A stretch of 64,000 nt of DNA from assembly GCA_036927565.1 (NCBI GenBank), contig JAYESD010000012.1, forward strand, positions 2,914,001 through 2,978,000. Direction: 5' to 3'. The DNA is from Tuctoria greenei. Lineage: Eukaryota > Streptophyta > Magnoliopsida > Poales > Poaceae. Each line of letters opens with the position of its first letter. Position 1 is the first letter of the stretch. The translations under genes and the position numbers were made by a program. Below, piece by piece: positions 10,793 through 21,332 of the stretch. The notes under the pieces are model-generated. The model did not search any database and was not told the DNA's origin. It worked only from the letters and a program-made list of their open reading frames with translations.

Positions 10793-11908
10793 CTAAGCAG
10801 CATCGGAACCAATTTGGACGGCTTTGGTGAGAATGTCGGTGTCGCCGCTTGGTTGCACACGGGGTGCGAAAGTTGAGCCTCGATGACGAATGCTTGGAAG
10901 CTTTGGAGCTTGTTCCTTTCCGGATTCTTCCTCCTGCGCTGTAGCAAGCGCATGGAGTTCTTCCAGAGCAGTAACTCCGGTGGTGCGGTCTCCGCGGATC
11001 TGGAGAACACCTGAGGGTGTTGGTATCTTCAACACCAAGTAGCCATAATGAGCAGCAGCCATGAATTTGTACAAGGCTGGCCAGCCCAAGATGGCGTTGA
11101 ATGGTAAGTTGATATGTGCCACGTCAAAGACCAACTTCTCGGTCTTGTAATCCTCCCGAGTCCCGAAAGTCACTAGGAGAGTAATGGCATCGAGTGGAGT
11201 GCTGGCTCCCGGACCTACTCCGGAGAAAGGTCGGGAGGGGCGAAGATCCGAAGATCGGAGCTGAAGCTTGATGAAAGCTTCGAAGCTTATGAGGTTCAGC
11301 CCCGAACCTCCGTCCACCATTATGTGGTGGAGCTGGATGTTGTTGATGGTTGGAGATACCATCAGAGGAAGTTGACCAGCTCCGATCATGTTTCGCGGGC
11401 AGTCCGAAGCATCGAAGGTGATGGCTGTATCCATCCACTTCCAATGAGGATCCGCCTTGGCGGTGGGAGCTACAGAGGTCATGTACAGCTGCATGGTCTT
11501 GAGGACATGGCGGGAGGTGTTGTCCCACGAAGCACCAAAGATGGTGTTCATAGTCTTCCGACGCTCATTGTCAGAGACGTCGGAGTCGTCGTCAACAGAG
11601 GTGTAAACAGCCTTCAAGACCTTTTTGGGGTCCTGAAAGCCTGACTCCTCTTCAGCCGGAGCTTCGTCAACTTTTTGTTTTCCTTCCCTTTGACAGAAAG
11701 GAGCTTCTTCCCAACACTTATTGTAGCGCTCGACGAGGTTCTGGACCTCTCGACAGCCTTCAAGGTTGTGGCTGTTCGTCTTGTGTATGGGACACCACAT
11801 CTTGGAGCTTCCACCGTCTTCATATGACGGCCGAGGTCGTTTCTCAAGGCGTGGCCCCCGGCCACCAGGAGCTACGGCAGCAGCGGCAGTGGGTGTGTCG
11901 GCCGACAA
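10793..11908 (-). CDS. Gag C-terminus and aspartic protease (open segment)
   Basis: A 371-codon open segment. The N-terminal part has a basic Pro-rich stretch and the Cys/His motif CPIHKTNSHNLEGC, typical of Tat-lineage gag. Protease follows: the active-site motif VDGGSGLNLIS (about residue 198) and the FNAILGWPAL flap-end motif (about residue 270). The product would cleave the gag-pol polyprotein. The Gly in the third active-site position (DGGS rather than DTGS) is common in this lineage. Confidence 0.83.
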   Translation of the reverse strand: MSADTPTAAAAVAPGGRGPRLEKRPRPSYEDGGSSKMWCPIHKTNSHNLEGCREVQNLVERYNKCWEEAPFCQREGKQKVDEAPAEEESGFQDPKKVLKAVYTSVDDDSDVSDNERRKTMNTIFGASWDNTSRHVLKTMQLYMTSVAPTAKADPHWKWMDTAITFDASDCPRNMIGAGQLPLMVSPTINNIQLHHIMVDGGSGLNLISFEAFIKLQLRSSDLRPSRPFSGVGPGASTPLDAITLLVTFGTREDYKTEKLVFDVAHINLPFNAILGWPALYKFMAAAHYGYLVLKIPTPSGVLQIRGDRTTGVTALEELHALATAQEEESGKEQAPKLPSIRHRGSTFAPRVQPSGDTDILTKAVQIGSDAA

Positions 11909-13169
11909 CTTCTTCTTGCTGTTGGACTTTTTCTTCTCCTTACCACCCCGGAGGTAGCGGCTTCACCCTTGGAGGACTTTTTGTTGTCCTCCAGAGGTGG
12001 TTGGGAGTCCATTTCACGGCCCTCCGCAGCTTTGGCACACTTGTCTGCCAAGCTAAAGAGTTCCGTGACGCTAGTGACTTCCTTGGTTGCCAGCTTCTCT
12101 AGGATCTTCTTGTCTCGAACGCCCTGTCTGAATGCTACAATAACAGAAGCGCTTGACATAGAACGAATGGTATTTCGTACCTGGGAGAACCTCTAGATGA
12201 AAGATCGCAGGGACTCTCCCCCTTCTGCTTGACAACAAAAAGGTCTAGTTCTGTGCCTGGTCGGGTATATGAGCTCCCGAAGTTGGCAGTGAACTGTTGG
12301 CACAACTCCGCCCAACTATTGATGGAGTCAGGCGGGAGGCTCATGAACCAAGACCTGGCTGTCCCAGTTAAAGCCACGGGGAAATAATTGGTCATCACGA
12401 CCTCATTTCCCCCAACCGCAAGGATTGCGGTGGAGTAGATTTGGAGAAATTTGGTAGGATTGACAGTCCCGTCAAATTTCTCTGGTAGGTGAGGCCAGAA
12501 CTTTTGCAGCCATCTGACCATGCGTAGGTGCATGGCCAAGGTAGAACAACCTCCTCCTACTCCTTCAGGAGCAGGGCTGTCACGAGTCTCTCACCTCTCG
12601 CGAGCACGCTCGATGTGGACGCGACCGTCTTGTTGATGGTAACGACGATCGAGCTTCGCTCGAAGGTCGTGAGTCGAAAGCCTGGTTACTGTGTGGGTAC
12701 GTCGCGCCCCAGAAGGCAGCGACGTCGCCCGCTGAGACGCAACACGCCTCCTGTGCTGTGAAGCGTGCATACCGAGCCTACCCGACAAGGTCTGATGCTG
12801 CGATTGGGACCGCCCTGAGGGGGGAGGACCTTGGTTGCTGATGCTATCGACTGCTGCCGCAACTAGATGTTCCACATCAACTCTCCACTGCTCCATCACA
12901 CCCTGGAGTGCTCCTGGAGGTGGTGGACGTTGGAGAAGAGCACGCGCGACATTAATCGCGTGTTCAGGGTTGTTGTTTGCTGATGCAGTGACCGACGCAG
13001 ACACCCCATCTCGATGTTCAGCTTGATTCGCCATAGCGGATGGTGGCGGCGGTGGCATGACTCCTGCTGTAGCCACGGCACCTGCTGGCCGCTGCATGTT
13101 GGAGGGATTGCCTCCAGCAGGTTGCACAGCATGGTTGCCGCTGGATGATCCAGCAACAGAATTCACCAT
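11909..13169 (-). pseudogene. Gag N-terminal and core region of RIRE2-like element, broken
   Basis: The ATG at 13169 (MVNSVAG) lies about 20 bp inside the PBS and starts a Pro/Ala-rich N-terminal domain. The gag core (Retrotrans_gag type) is at 12539-12135, with LPEKFDGTVNPTKFLQIY and ARSWFMSLPPDSI. Stops and shifts near 12590, 12185 and 11900 break the frame. Gag packages the RNA into virus-like particles. The overlapping longer ORF reaching back into the LTR is not biologically meaningful. Confidence 0.78.
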
Positions 13170-13189
13170 GTTTGAATCTCGGGCAGCCC

Positions 13190-13204
13190 CTACCTGGCGC
13201 GCCA
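13190..13204 (-). promoter_or_regulatory. Primer-binding site of RIRE2-like element
   Basis: The minus strand reads TGGCGCGCCAGGTA two bases inside the 5' LTR. The TGGCGCGCCAGG type is, as I recall, complementary to a tRNA-Arg 3' end in related elements; the tRNA identity is not verified here. Confidence 0.7.
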
Positions 13205-13206
13205 AC

Positions 13207-14080
13207 TGTCGGAGTGTGATTCCGGCAATTCTCCCGGTACTACCGTTGGCAGCCCGTAGAGTTTTGTAGTTCGGTTGGGGCGCGTAGAGACTCAGAACAA
13301 GGTGGTAAGTTGACACGAGGATTTACGTGGTTCGGGCCACCTAAGCGTAATACCCTACTCCATGGATGTGTGTTGTTATATTGAGCGTCTGAGCGCTTGT
13401 GTGTAAGATCAGAGTGTGGAAGTCCTCCACGTGTGTGGACGTATCTAGCCATGTCCCCCTGTGTATCGCTCGACCAGTCCTTTTATAGTACAAGGACTGG
13501 TCGTTACATCGTTAGCCTAATCCGACCTGTGGCCCTGGCGGTTACTGATGCTTAATACACAATTAATGTACTTAATTACCCTTAACAGCATGGTAACGCC
13601 CCTTGATGGTGGTGTTACTGGTATTAAGGGTCCTCCAATCGTGTGTCATTAGGTTAACATTAATGACACACAATCGGGTCTTGAAGCTTTAATTGTTCCT
13701 TAAAGGTCCGAGCCGTTGGAGGTCCACCAACCTGCCTGTTGAACTTGAAGGTCCGACGATTGGACGCGTGGCAGCTCCGGAGCTTATCGTCTTGGACGAG
13801 TAAGTCTGATGCTATTGTACATGTGCCGATACCGGAGCTTCCCTCTGCCGGGGGTTAGGTCCGGGGGTGTCGCACAGGTATTTAGCTCGGAGCTTTCCCA
13901 TGTAAGGAATGTAGCTCCGGTTTTATGATACACGTGGCGGCACTAGGACAAACCATAGAAGGGAGGCAGGTCCGGTTCCTTATGACACGTGGGGTCTTCG
14001 GAGGTCTTCAACTCAGGTATGTGGAGTTCCTTAGCATTCTTTGCAGTCCCAAAGGTTATCCGGTACGCAGGGTACCGACA
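13207..14080 (-). repeat. 5' LTR of RIRE2-like element
   Basis: An 874-bp LTR, TGTCGGAG to GGGTACCGACA, with intact TG...CA ends. U3 (about 13500-14080 on the minus strand) contains several CCGGAGCT/AGCTCCGG motifs. The transcribed side contains the CGTGGTTCGGG...CCTACTCCATGG box near 13325-13375. Confidence 0.9.
13474..13500 (-). promoter_or_regulatory. TATA box within a 9-bp-arm inverted repeat (5' LTR promoter)
   Basis: CCAGTCCTT and AAGGACTGG flank TTATAGTAC; on the minus strand the core reads TATAAAAG (13481-13487). It is the likely promoter of gag-pol. Transcription would start some 30 bp to the left. Confidence 0.65.
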
Positions 14081-14085
14081 GACAC
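14081..14085. repeat. Target-site duplication gacac (right copy)
   Basis: Perfect match to 1083-1087; closes the RIRE2-like insertion. Confidence 0.9.
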
Positions 14086-15130
14086 ACTCTGCAGAGGTTG
14101 TACCGCTTTACCCACGTGTTTGTGATTTCATCACCTTTCGATGACTAGAACCTCTATTATGCCGTCTCACACTTTCGTCGGTGTGTGGCCAAGAGATCAC
14201 AAAATAGCCTTTACAAAGGGATTACTAGCCTATTTAGACCCCACTGAGGTTTCACCGGTGGCGATGTCTCCCACTAAGCACATCTTCAACCAAGGGCCCC
14301 CTCTTGAGCCATTCGGATCCCAGGGTAGTCCCACCAATCATCAACAAACCCAATCCGACTACCCCTTCTCCGAGCATCCTTAATGGTCCAAATAGCACTG
14401 GCAAAACTCTAATTAATCGGTTACACCACACCCATACTTGGCCCCGTGGTGGCACTATAAATCCTGGATGGTCGCTCCACGAACCGGTCCTTAGATCTAA
14501 AGCAAGCGAAACCACCATAACATCCAACCCATCCACATACCAGGCTTGCTTAGATCACCCAATACCATATCAGATCTAACCAGTTCATGTCAACCATAAT
14601 CTCATTAATGCATAATTAAATAGTATGGTTCTTTTCACATCCCAAGTAATTAAGCGCAGTAAAAAGGTAAAAAGCCCTTCTCGACTCTCTACCATATATT
14701 CCAGGTGACAAGGGTGGTTAACAAAACTAGTAAACTTCCTATCATAGGGTTCCCATCAAATTGACACAAGCATGCAGTTTTGCAAACAAAACATTTATGT
14801 CAAAACAGGATCAATATGCTTCAAGGACACTTGCCTTGCCCTTGCGGTTGGTTTGGGTCAACTTCTTCAAACTCTTGGTGCTGAAGATCCTCCGCGACAG
14901 TCTCTAGCGCAAATCCGTCTAATCCGCACAATAAACATACAAGACAAGAAACATAATAAAAGAGTGCACATATATTACTCAATATGACATGACATGCATG
15001 ATTAATGCAAATGCAATGTGGAACTCATTAATAGATTGCTTTTAATGATCACTAACTAGTTCTAATAGTTTTTTACAAGTTTATACAGGTTTGGATGTGT
15101 TTAGATCAAATTTTAGAATCAATTCAACAC
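14086..15130 (-). other. Non-coding part of Tekay-like LTR
   Basis: No supported gene. This is the continuation of the LTR interrupted at 1087, on the R/U5 side of the TATA box at about 15540. Confidence 0.5.
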
Positions 15131-16040
15131 AATTTAACCAGGAAAATCAGACTAGTCTGCAAAAGGCCGGACTAGTCCGCACTTCGCAGAACTAGCGAAC
15201 TAGGGTTTTCTAGATCGACGTAAGTTTGGGGAAAACAGGGTTGGATCCACATAAGGAAAAGAAAATAGAAGGTATATCAGGTGTTTAGAACTCCAATGAA
15301 TCAAGAAACTTGGAGACAACACTTGGATCATGATGATCTAGGGTTGATGAACTTGGAAATGAATTGGTGATGAAGAACGAAAGCTTGATGGAGATCTTGA
15401 TCCTCTTTCATTTCCTCCTCTTCTTCTTCTTGCTTGGGATCTCCTCCTCCCTCCTTGATGGTAGCTCTCCACGAACTAGGGTTTGGGTGGGGTGGAAAAG
15501 TGACAAATAGATGTCAAGCCAAGGGGTGGGGCTATCTATATAGAGGTGGAGGCTAGGGTTAGATGAATTTCGAGTTTGAGAGGAGTAGAGGCCAGTTTAG
15601 AGTCCCTCATGGGCTCTAAAGGAGTTAGGCACGGCGTCCCTAGGCCCACTTAACGTGAAACCCAAGAAACAAGTCGTAAAACAAAAGATCAATTCGGAGT
15701 CGCGAAATATCGGACAAGTCCGAACAGGACCGAACTAGTCCAAAAATGTCCAAAGAGAAAATCGGACAAGTCTGGCCTAAAATTGGACAAGTCCGACTTT
15801 AATCAGAGAGGAAAACGGACAAGTCCACTGGAACACCGGACTAGCCCGGACAAGTCCAGGGACTTAGCAATTTTTCAAGGATTCTTGGAATATCGGACTA
15901 GTCTGCACAAAATCGGACAAGTCCGAAAGTGTCCAGAGGCAAAATCGGACTAGTCCGCGGCAAAAACAGGCAGGTCTGATTTTAGTCAGAGAGAAATCAG
16001 ACTAGTCCTCACTTAAATCGGACTGGTCCGCACTTTTCAG
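15130..16040 (-). repeat. Array of GGACTAGTCC / GGACAAGTCC motifs in LTR
   Basis: Dispersed 10-12 bp units (cggactagtccg, cggacaagtccg and one-base variants) occur every 20-40 bp, mainly at 15140-15200 and 15690-16030. The second cluster is upstream of the minus-strand TATATAG box (about 15540), that is, in U3. The perfect unit CGGACTAGTCCG is a palindrome. The same motif fills the U3 of copia-1. Confidence 0.75.
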
Positions 16041-16158
16041 CATTTTAGTGTGGTTTTGTCCCAAATCAATTTTAAACTTATTCATATTTATGTGGGTTAA
16101 TGTTAAATATTTATATGAATATATGTAGAGCATGATGTATGAAAATGAGGACGTTACA

Positions 16159-16620
16159 GGTACGTAGGGTACCGATAATGTCCTAACGTGAACAAACTTC
16201 ACTGAAATTTGTTTTCCTGAGACAAAGCATGTGCATGGCCGCAGTTACTCTGGCGTACAGGGCGGCCGACACAAAAGCCCATGGGCCGTGTGATGCTGAT
16301 CGCCGGCGGCGGGTGGACTTCCTCGTGCAAGTCGCGAACTCAATTGCTCCTGCAACTCAGAAACCAGCCAATTTCAGGCCTGGTTCTGGTTGTGTTGCTC
16401 TCAACTTGGCCTCTCGTGGTCCATCAATCACGAAGCTTCTAGGAAGTGTCAACACCCTTAAATTCATATAGAACTGTACAGCGTCTTAAGTAGGTCTGCA
16501 GCTTACAAGTAAAGGCTCTATCAGTTGCGGATCTATAAATGAACTTTGTTGACATCTGAAGATAACTTTCTAGTAAATAGAGTTTCAGCGGCTTCGACGT
16601 CAATAAGTAGCACTACAGAA
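16159..16620. other. No gene; contains a RIRE2-like LTR terminus
   Basis: 16159-16177 (ggtacgtagggtaccgata) matches the terminal 19 bp of the RIRE2-like LTRs with one mismatch, so the Tekay-like element probably inserted into the end of an older RIRE2-like LTR. The rest (16178-16620) shows no recognisable coding content. Confidence 0.45.
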
Positions 16621-16622
16621 TA

Positions 16623-16915
16623 CTCTCTTCGTCCTATAAAGATAGATGTTTTAGCATTTTTTAGGCATAATATTGAAGCATGTGAATGACGCATGTGCCA
16701 TCAACTTTACTGATAACATTAAACTCCATTTGCTTTTTTCAAGTCTCACCATTGGCTGACATCGAGTTCCTAGGTACGGGGGTAACACTGGTTGAAGCTG
16801 GTTGGAGGAACTCACCATTGACTTTAAATGACTGCACACTTTATAAGCCAAGATGACAATCTTTGTGGGACAAACTTGCAAGCCCAAAACATCCATCACT
16901 TTGGGACGGAGGGAG
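16623..16915. mobile_element. Stowaway MITE (Tc1/mariner type)
   Basis: A 293-bp element flanked by TA (16621-16622 and 16916-16917). Terminal inverted repeats: CTCTCTTCGTCCTATAAAGATAGATGTTTT-type left end (16623 on) against the inverse of the right end CTCCCTCCGTCCCAAAG. The CTCCCTCCGT terminus and TA duplication identify Stowaway. It has no coding capacity. Confidence 0.85.
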
Positions 16916-16917
16916 TA

Positions 16918-17243
16918 CCTACTCCATGGCCCATACACAATGAGTGGCTAAGTGTTCTATAGCAACGAGGGGCGCCTACCATTTGTTGTTCTTTTGGACA
17001 TGAGTAAATAGGAGGATGACGTATCATTTGCACGGTTTACGTTTACCGTTCTCATACGGCTTTCGAACCAAACTGAAGCGACGCTGGTCTGTCAGATGCA
17101 GGTTGAATGTGGCCGGTTGGGCCAAACTTGAGATTGGCCTGTCCCTTCCTCTTGCTCTTGTCTTCTTTGTTGAGTATGAGTAGTCCAGTCCATGCGTCTC
17201 TCACCTTGATCTCTTCAGACTTTCAGAGATAGCACGAAGTCAG
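16918..17243. other. No recognisable feature
   Basis: Unique-looking sequence between the Stowaway MITE and the TRIM. No ORF or repeat is supported. Confidence 0.4.
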
Positions 17244-17760
17244 TGTTAGAACGCGGTCCAACCCGTCACGCAAAAGGGCCCCCGCCGCCAGTCCAGGTCG
17301 CAACGGGTCTGCTATGCAAACAGGCTCAACCGGAACCCCAGCAAAGGTCCTGGGCAACCTCAACCCAAAAGACTAGCCTGATAGGTGATGTTTCCTCCAC
17401 CTTATATGTTGGGCTCCCTCAACATCAATACTCGATGTGAGATTAAACCTAACAATCTCAACCCGATTTCATGTGGCCCGGAAGATCTTTCCGATGGCTC
17501 GATATCCGTGTATGACCCGGGAGAAGTTACAGGTTTCCGACCTAGCTCTGATACCACTTGTTATAACGCGGTCCGACCCGTCACGCAGACGGGCCCCCGC
17601 CGCCAGCCTAGGTCGCAACGGGCCTGCTATGCAAACAGGCCCAACCGGAACGCCAACAAAGGTCTTGGGCGACCTCAACCCAAAAGACTAGCCTGATAAG
17701 TTAACTCCACCTTATATGTTGGGTTCCCAGCATCAATACTCGATGTGAGATTAAACGCCA
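17244..17760 (-). mobile_element. TRIM (miniature LTR retrotransposon)
   Basis: Two direct repeats, 17244-17454 (211 bp) and 17559-17760 (202 bp), both beginning TGTTA(G/T)AACGCGGTCC, flank a 104-bp interior. The interior ends in AGCTCTGATACCA (17544-17556), the complement of a Met-type PBS, two bases from the right repeat. Total about 517 bp with no coding capacity: the TRIM configuration on the minus strand. The flanking pentamers (gtcag, aagat) do not match, so the TSD is lost or the ends are slightly off. Confidence 0.72.
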
Positions 17761-19410
17761 AAGATAAAAAAAAACTTCAGGTCCTGGACACGCGTCAATA
17801 CGGTTGACGGCTGCTCGACGGGATGAACAACAGTTGTTCACATCAGTTTCGAATAGGCGAATGCGAGTAGTATCGTCCACGGGAAGCCTGCTAGTGGGTT
17901 GAGAACCAGCCCAAATCTGAAACCAAACCACACTATTACTATCTAAACCAGACCAAAGAACTGAATAAAAAATCAATCCAACCCACACCAGCCCAACTGC
18001 AGTATTATGGTTTCAAACGGCCCATGATTTCTGATTAGGTCTTCCTCCTCCAAGCTTGGATCGACGTGTTCCTCCACGATGTCATCCGCCGCCTCCTAAT
18101 CCGGCGGCCTTTTGTGTGAAAATCGCCGATCGATGTTGGATCCGGATCAACCCTCGTACGCCGCGTGATGGCGCAGTTGAAGACCCCCCACACACACACC
18201 CCACCCCACCCCACTCCTGCCCGCCATAGCTCCCACACCCCCCGCCTAGTTTGTCTGTTATGAGAAAAGAGAGATGGTTGGCGACGGCGACGATGATTGA
18301 AGTTCATGGGTGAGGGCATGAGAGATAACATAGAGAGTCCTGGTAAGTATAATCTTGTTGTGTTGCATCTTATGGAGGTTTAGATTACAGCAAAAGTGCT
18401 TGGGAGAGTCTCCAACGGAGCTCCCTTTGGAAAACCTTCTAATTCGACGAGGTCAGCAGCGAATACACCGGGGTAAGAGGTCAAGGAGGTGTGCTAGTAC
18501 ACGATGAAGACATGAGACGAAGGAATTGACTAGAGGTTCACCAGAACGAACAAATTTCTTGGCATGCGTGCTATCACCTCAGTGCTCTGTTTCCTGTAGC
18601 GGTTGTTGTTGCAACTCAGTGAAGGATGTGGACATGTAGCTACTACAGATTGGAGAACGCAAGCGGTAGCTGCTGCTTGAGAGATGAGGAAAAGGCGGGG
18701 TGGCAGCTGTTGGAGCTGGAGATCACGCTTCAAACCATGCGGCGAGCGTTTGAGAGAAAGAAGACCTCAAGCACGAAGGGCAGGAAGACGCACAAGCTTC
18801 TCAGGCCTCAAAGCAAACACATTCAAGAGCATCATCGAGCTTGCCTGAGTTATACGATTCTTGCCGAGGAGTACGCGGCCATGTTGGGAGTTTGACGCAC
18901 GCCATCGAGGACGTACGTATGTGGCAAGCGGCAGGAGTTTGTGAGGACGAACCGGCAGACGTCTACACCGTTGGCGTCGGTTCGGTCGCAGAGGGATGTG
19001 CAGTAGAACTGACGAGATTGCTTGAATCCAAACCAAACCAGTTCTTTTCATAATCCAAACCGAACCAACCCATTCCAAATTTAAAACGGTTTTTAACCCA
19101 TCCAACATCAACCCAGCAATGAACCGAACTATTGAAACCGATTCCAACCCAAACCATTCCCACCTTTAGAGATGCTGTCTTGTCCAGTCGTCCAGATTCC
19201 AGTAGCTAGCGTCCTCGTTGACCTCTTGCAACGATTAAAATTGTGGGAGAGGAGACCCATGCTCTCCGGAATGGGCTTCCGTCCGCGGACCAGCAGAGCG
19301 TCAAACGAGTAAACAAAACGATATACGCAACGGCCCATGCATGTGCTTCCGGTGGGTGGACCACGGCCGGCGGCCGCCCGGCCCAAGCCCAACCCAACCC
19401 ACGCGGGACG
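17761..19410. other. Degenerate sequence, no supported gene
   Basis: This includes a C/A-rich simple stretch at about 18186-18225 (ccccacacacaccccacc) and Asn/Pro/Thr-codon-like low-complexity runs (aaccaaacc, aacccaacc) at about 17920-17990 and 19025-19160. Short GC-rich open frames exist at 18035-18300 and 18626-18895 but resemble no family I recognise, and I do not call them genes. Confidence 0.4.
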
Positions 19411-19417
19411 ACCTGAG

Positions 19418-19548
19418 ACCATCCGCAGTGGTACGCTGTAAAACATACTGGATACACTGTTTCGCAGTGTAATTTAGAGTACGTGCTGTAAAAGCTGAAG
19501 AAGAATAGTGTATAGAGTATGCTTTAGAGTATGCTGGTGCGGATGGTC
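19418..19548. mobile_element. Short MITE with GACCATCCGCA terminal inverted repeats
   Basis: The left end gagaccatccgcagtgg and right end gctggtgcggatggtc are inverted repeats that extend inward through the recurring cagtatgttttacagc and atagagtatgctttagag motifs. The candidate TSD is tga on both sides (19414-19416 and 19549-19551). It is about 130 bp and non-coding. Superfamily uncertain. Confidence 0.55.
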
Positions 19549-20360
19549 TGAGCAAGCTCCGGTTGCCGTCGCGCGCGGGCCCCGCGCCGTGCCGCCGCGG
19601 CGAAGTCATGGCGCGACCGCGACGAGTACGTTGCCGTCTTGCCGACCGCGACGCACCGGTCACGGCGACGCGCCCATACGCCACCGTCGTCTCGCACGGC
19701 CGTCGGCGGCACACGCTCCGCACGCGGGCTTGTCGACCTCAATAACAAGTAGTCGATCGATGCATCGAAGCGACGCAGAAAACCCACGTTCTCGTAGTTC
19801 ATGCATGCTTCGGATGCTTTGTACCACGACACGACGAATATCGCGTCTCGTAGGGGAGCAGAGCAGTATACTTCGATCGCGGAATGTGCCGGGTGTACGT
19901 ACTGGGATAGGCATGATCTTGTACTACAGTACTGTAGCAACAACCATGACTTTTGGGTCCATTGATCGTGACATGCATGGCGGTATACCACCACACATTA
20001 ATAACTCGATCCATGGACGGGTCGCATGCAGACATGTCTGACCTTGTCTGGCCGCTAGCCATTATCATCTACCACATATTAAGTATTTTTTCTTCGTTTT
20101 AAAATTATTATAGTTAGAATGTGAATTTAAGATCAAAATAAACATAACCGAAAAGCCTTCATCAGGCATCCTGCTAGTTTGTTATCTTATCACATCGCAT
20201 CAAGGAGGTGTGTGTGAGAGAGATGCTGCATAATGTCACTCGTACGTGCAGTGGTAAAGACAAATATTACTAGCTGTAACGCAGCTCGTGTACTTCGAGG
20301 GTTTACTGTGTTTTCGCCGCGTGACACACAAGGATGTTACTGTACATCCAATTTTAATAT
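19549..20360. other. No supported gene; GC-rich then AT-rich
   Basis: The GC-rich interval 19560-19740 gives long open frames on both strands only because of its composition. 20060-20360 is AT-rich and without signals. Confidence 0.4.
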
Positions 20361-20363
20361 CAC

Positions 20364-20540
20364 TCTTAGACCATTCGCACCAGCAACTTCTAAAGCATAC
20401 TCTATTTTTTAAAGTCTACTCTAAAACTTACACTATATACTTTATATTTACAGTTTCTCTCCTCTCTAAATATGCATTCATCTTTACAGTACGCTTTAGA
20501 GTCTCTTTTAAGTTGCAGCGAAGATTTGAGGAAACCAGGG
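20364..20540. mobile_element. Partial relative of the 19418 MITE
   Basis: It begins agaccattcgcaccagc and continues with cttctaaagcatactctat and ctttacagtacgctttag, motifs shared with the MITE at 19418-19548. The opposite terminal inverted repeat was not found, so this is a truncated or diverged copy. Confidence 0.45.
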
Positions 20541-21332
20541 CTATCAAACTCGATGAGCTCCTGGGTTGCGCGTTCATGCATATATATAGGGTATAGATGC
20601 AGTGCACCAATCAGATAAAGAAGGACATAAAGATAGAGACAGATCACATCACAACCGATCAATCTCCATGAGATATTCTAACTAAACTTAACAACCTTAA
20701 ATCTGCACTACGTAAGAAACCCAAATAGAGAACAAAGATGAGCGACGTGCTAAAAGAAGAACGTCTCTGATAAGCTTAAGCGAGATGAGACCGCTTTAGC
20801 GAGGATCTGACATGGCTCAGTTGAACGTGCAAGGAGACACATTACAATACATCACGTCTAAGTTAAGTAGGTATCTAAGACGCGCCCTCCTCTTTGACAA
20901 ATGGAAGACACACTTTTCATAAAGTGTGACTCATATTTGTTAGGTAACTTAGACGGTTGCAGCTCGTCTCATTTCATTATGGAATCAGGCGCGTCTCCCA
21001 TAACCACCGGTTTGGCACGTCTACTTTAGCTGAGGAAGCGGGCCCGCATCCCATTCCCTCTATAGAGAGACGTGCTATATATCGGCCTGTCTCGATTTTC
21101 TGTTGCCCTTCTACGACCTCCCTGCTGTAGAACAAGTGGCTACCAAATCTGCTCTGTTCTTGCCCCGTTCTTTTCCTTTTTCATTCTAAAAGTCTTGCGG
21201 TGATTATCATTGGATCTTAAAATAAAGGGTTAGTCCTCTCCTCCTCTTCTATTCCTTATTATTTTTTACCTATAGATCTTGACTATCAGTGGCTTCAAAT
21301 TTCTTTGATTTAGCTCTTTTTTCTGTACGTAG

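Larger units (their letters stand above)
1088..14080 (-). mobile_element. Complete RIRE2/Grande-like Ty3/gypsy retrotransposon (Tat lineage) with antisense ORF
   Basis: This 13.0 kb element has LTRs at 1088-1940 and 13207-14080, a 5-bp TSD (gacac), a PBS beside the right LTR and a purine tract beside the left LTR. The minus strand encodes gag, aspartic protease, RT, RNase H with an additional archaeal-type RNase H, and integrase, in gypsy order. A separate convergent gene (aORF) lies on the plus strand between integrase and the 3' LTR. A second RNase H domain plus an antisense ORF is characteristic of the Tat lineage in grasses (RIRE2, Grande). LTRs differ by roughly 8% over the first 280 bp compared by eye, and the reading frames carry many stops, so this is an old, inactive copy. 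Confidence 0.88.
310..16158 (-). mobile_element. LTR of a Tekay/Del-like retrotransposon, split by a nested gypsy element
   Basis: The LTR begins TGTGACACCCGG at 310, ends GACGTTACA at 16158, and is divided into 310-1087 and 14086-16158 by the RIRE2-like insertion. Without the insertion it is about 2.85 kb. The TGTGACACC start with a Met-type PBS is typical of Tekay/Del chromoviruses, but no coding region is in the window, so the lineage is tentative. A TATATAG box on the minus strand near 15540 sets U3 on the right. U3 holds many GGACTAGTCC and GGACAAGTCC motifs (about 15140-15200 and 15690-16030). The candidate 5-bp TSD after the LTR is ggtac (16159-16163); the other end is outside the window. 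Confidence 0.55.

Noticed and set aside
12591..13316. 241-codon ORF beginning inside the 5' LTR
   Set aside because: Its first ~50 codons are LTR and PBS; the gag start is better placed at 13169.
15130..16040. CRISPR-like spacing of short palindromic repeats (also 56935-57460)
   Set aside because: Units vary in sequence and spacing, spacers are not uniform, and the arrays lie inside LTR U3 regions of a plant nuclear genome.
17243..17696. Direct repeats at 17.2-17.8 kb as a tandem gene duplication
   Set aside because: The PBS-like sequence at the correct position and the LTR-like TGTTA starts fit a TRIM better.
19508..20041. 177-codon GC-rich ORF on the plus strand with overlapping minus-strand ORFs
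   Set aside because: All frames are open because of base composition; no recognisable domain, and it overlaps the MITE end.
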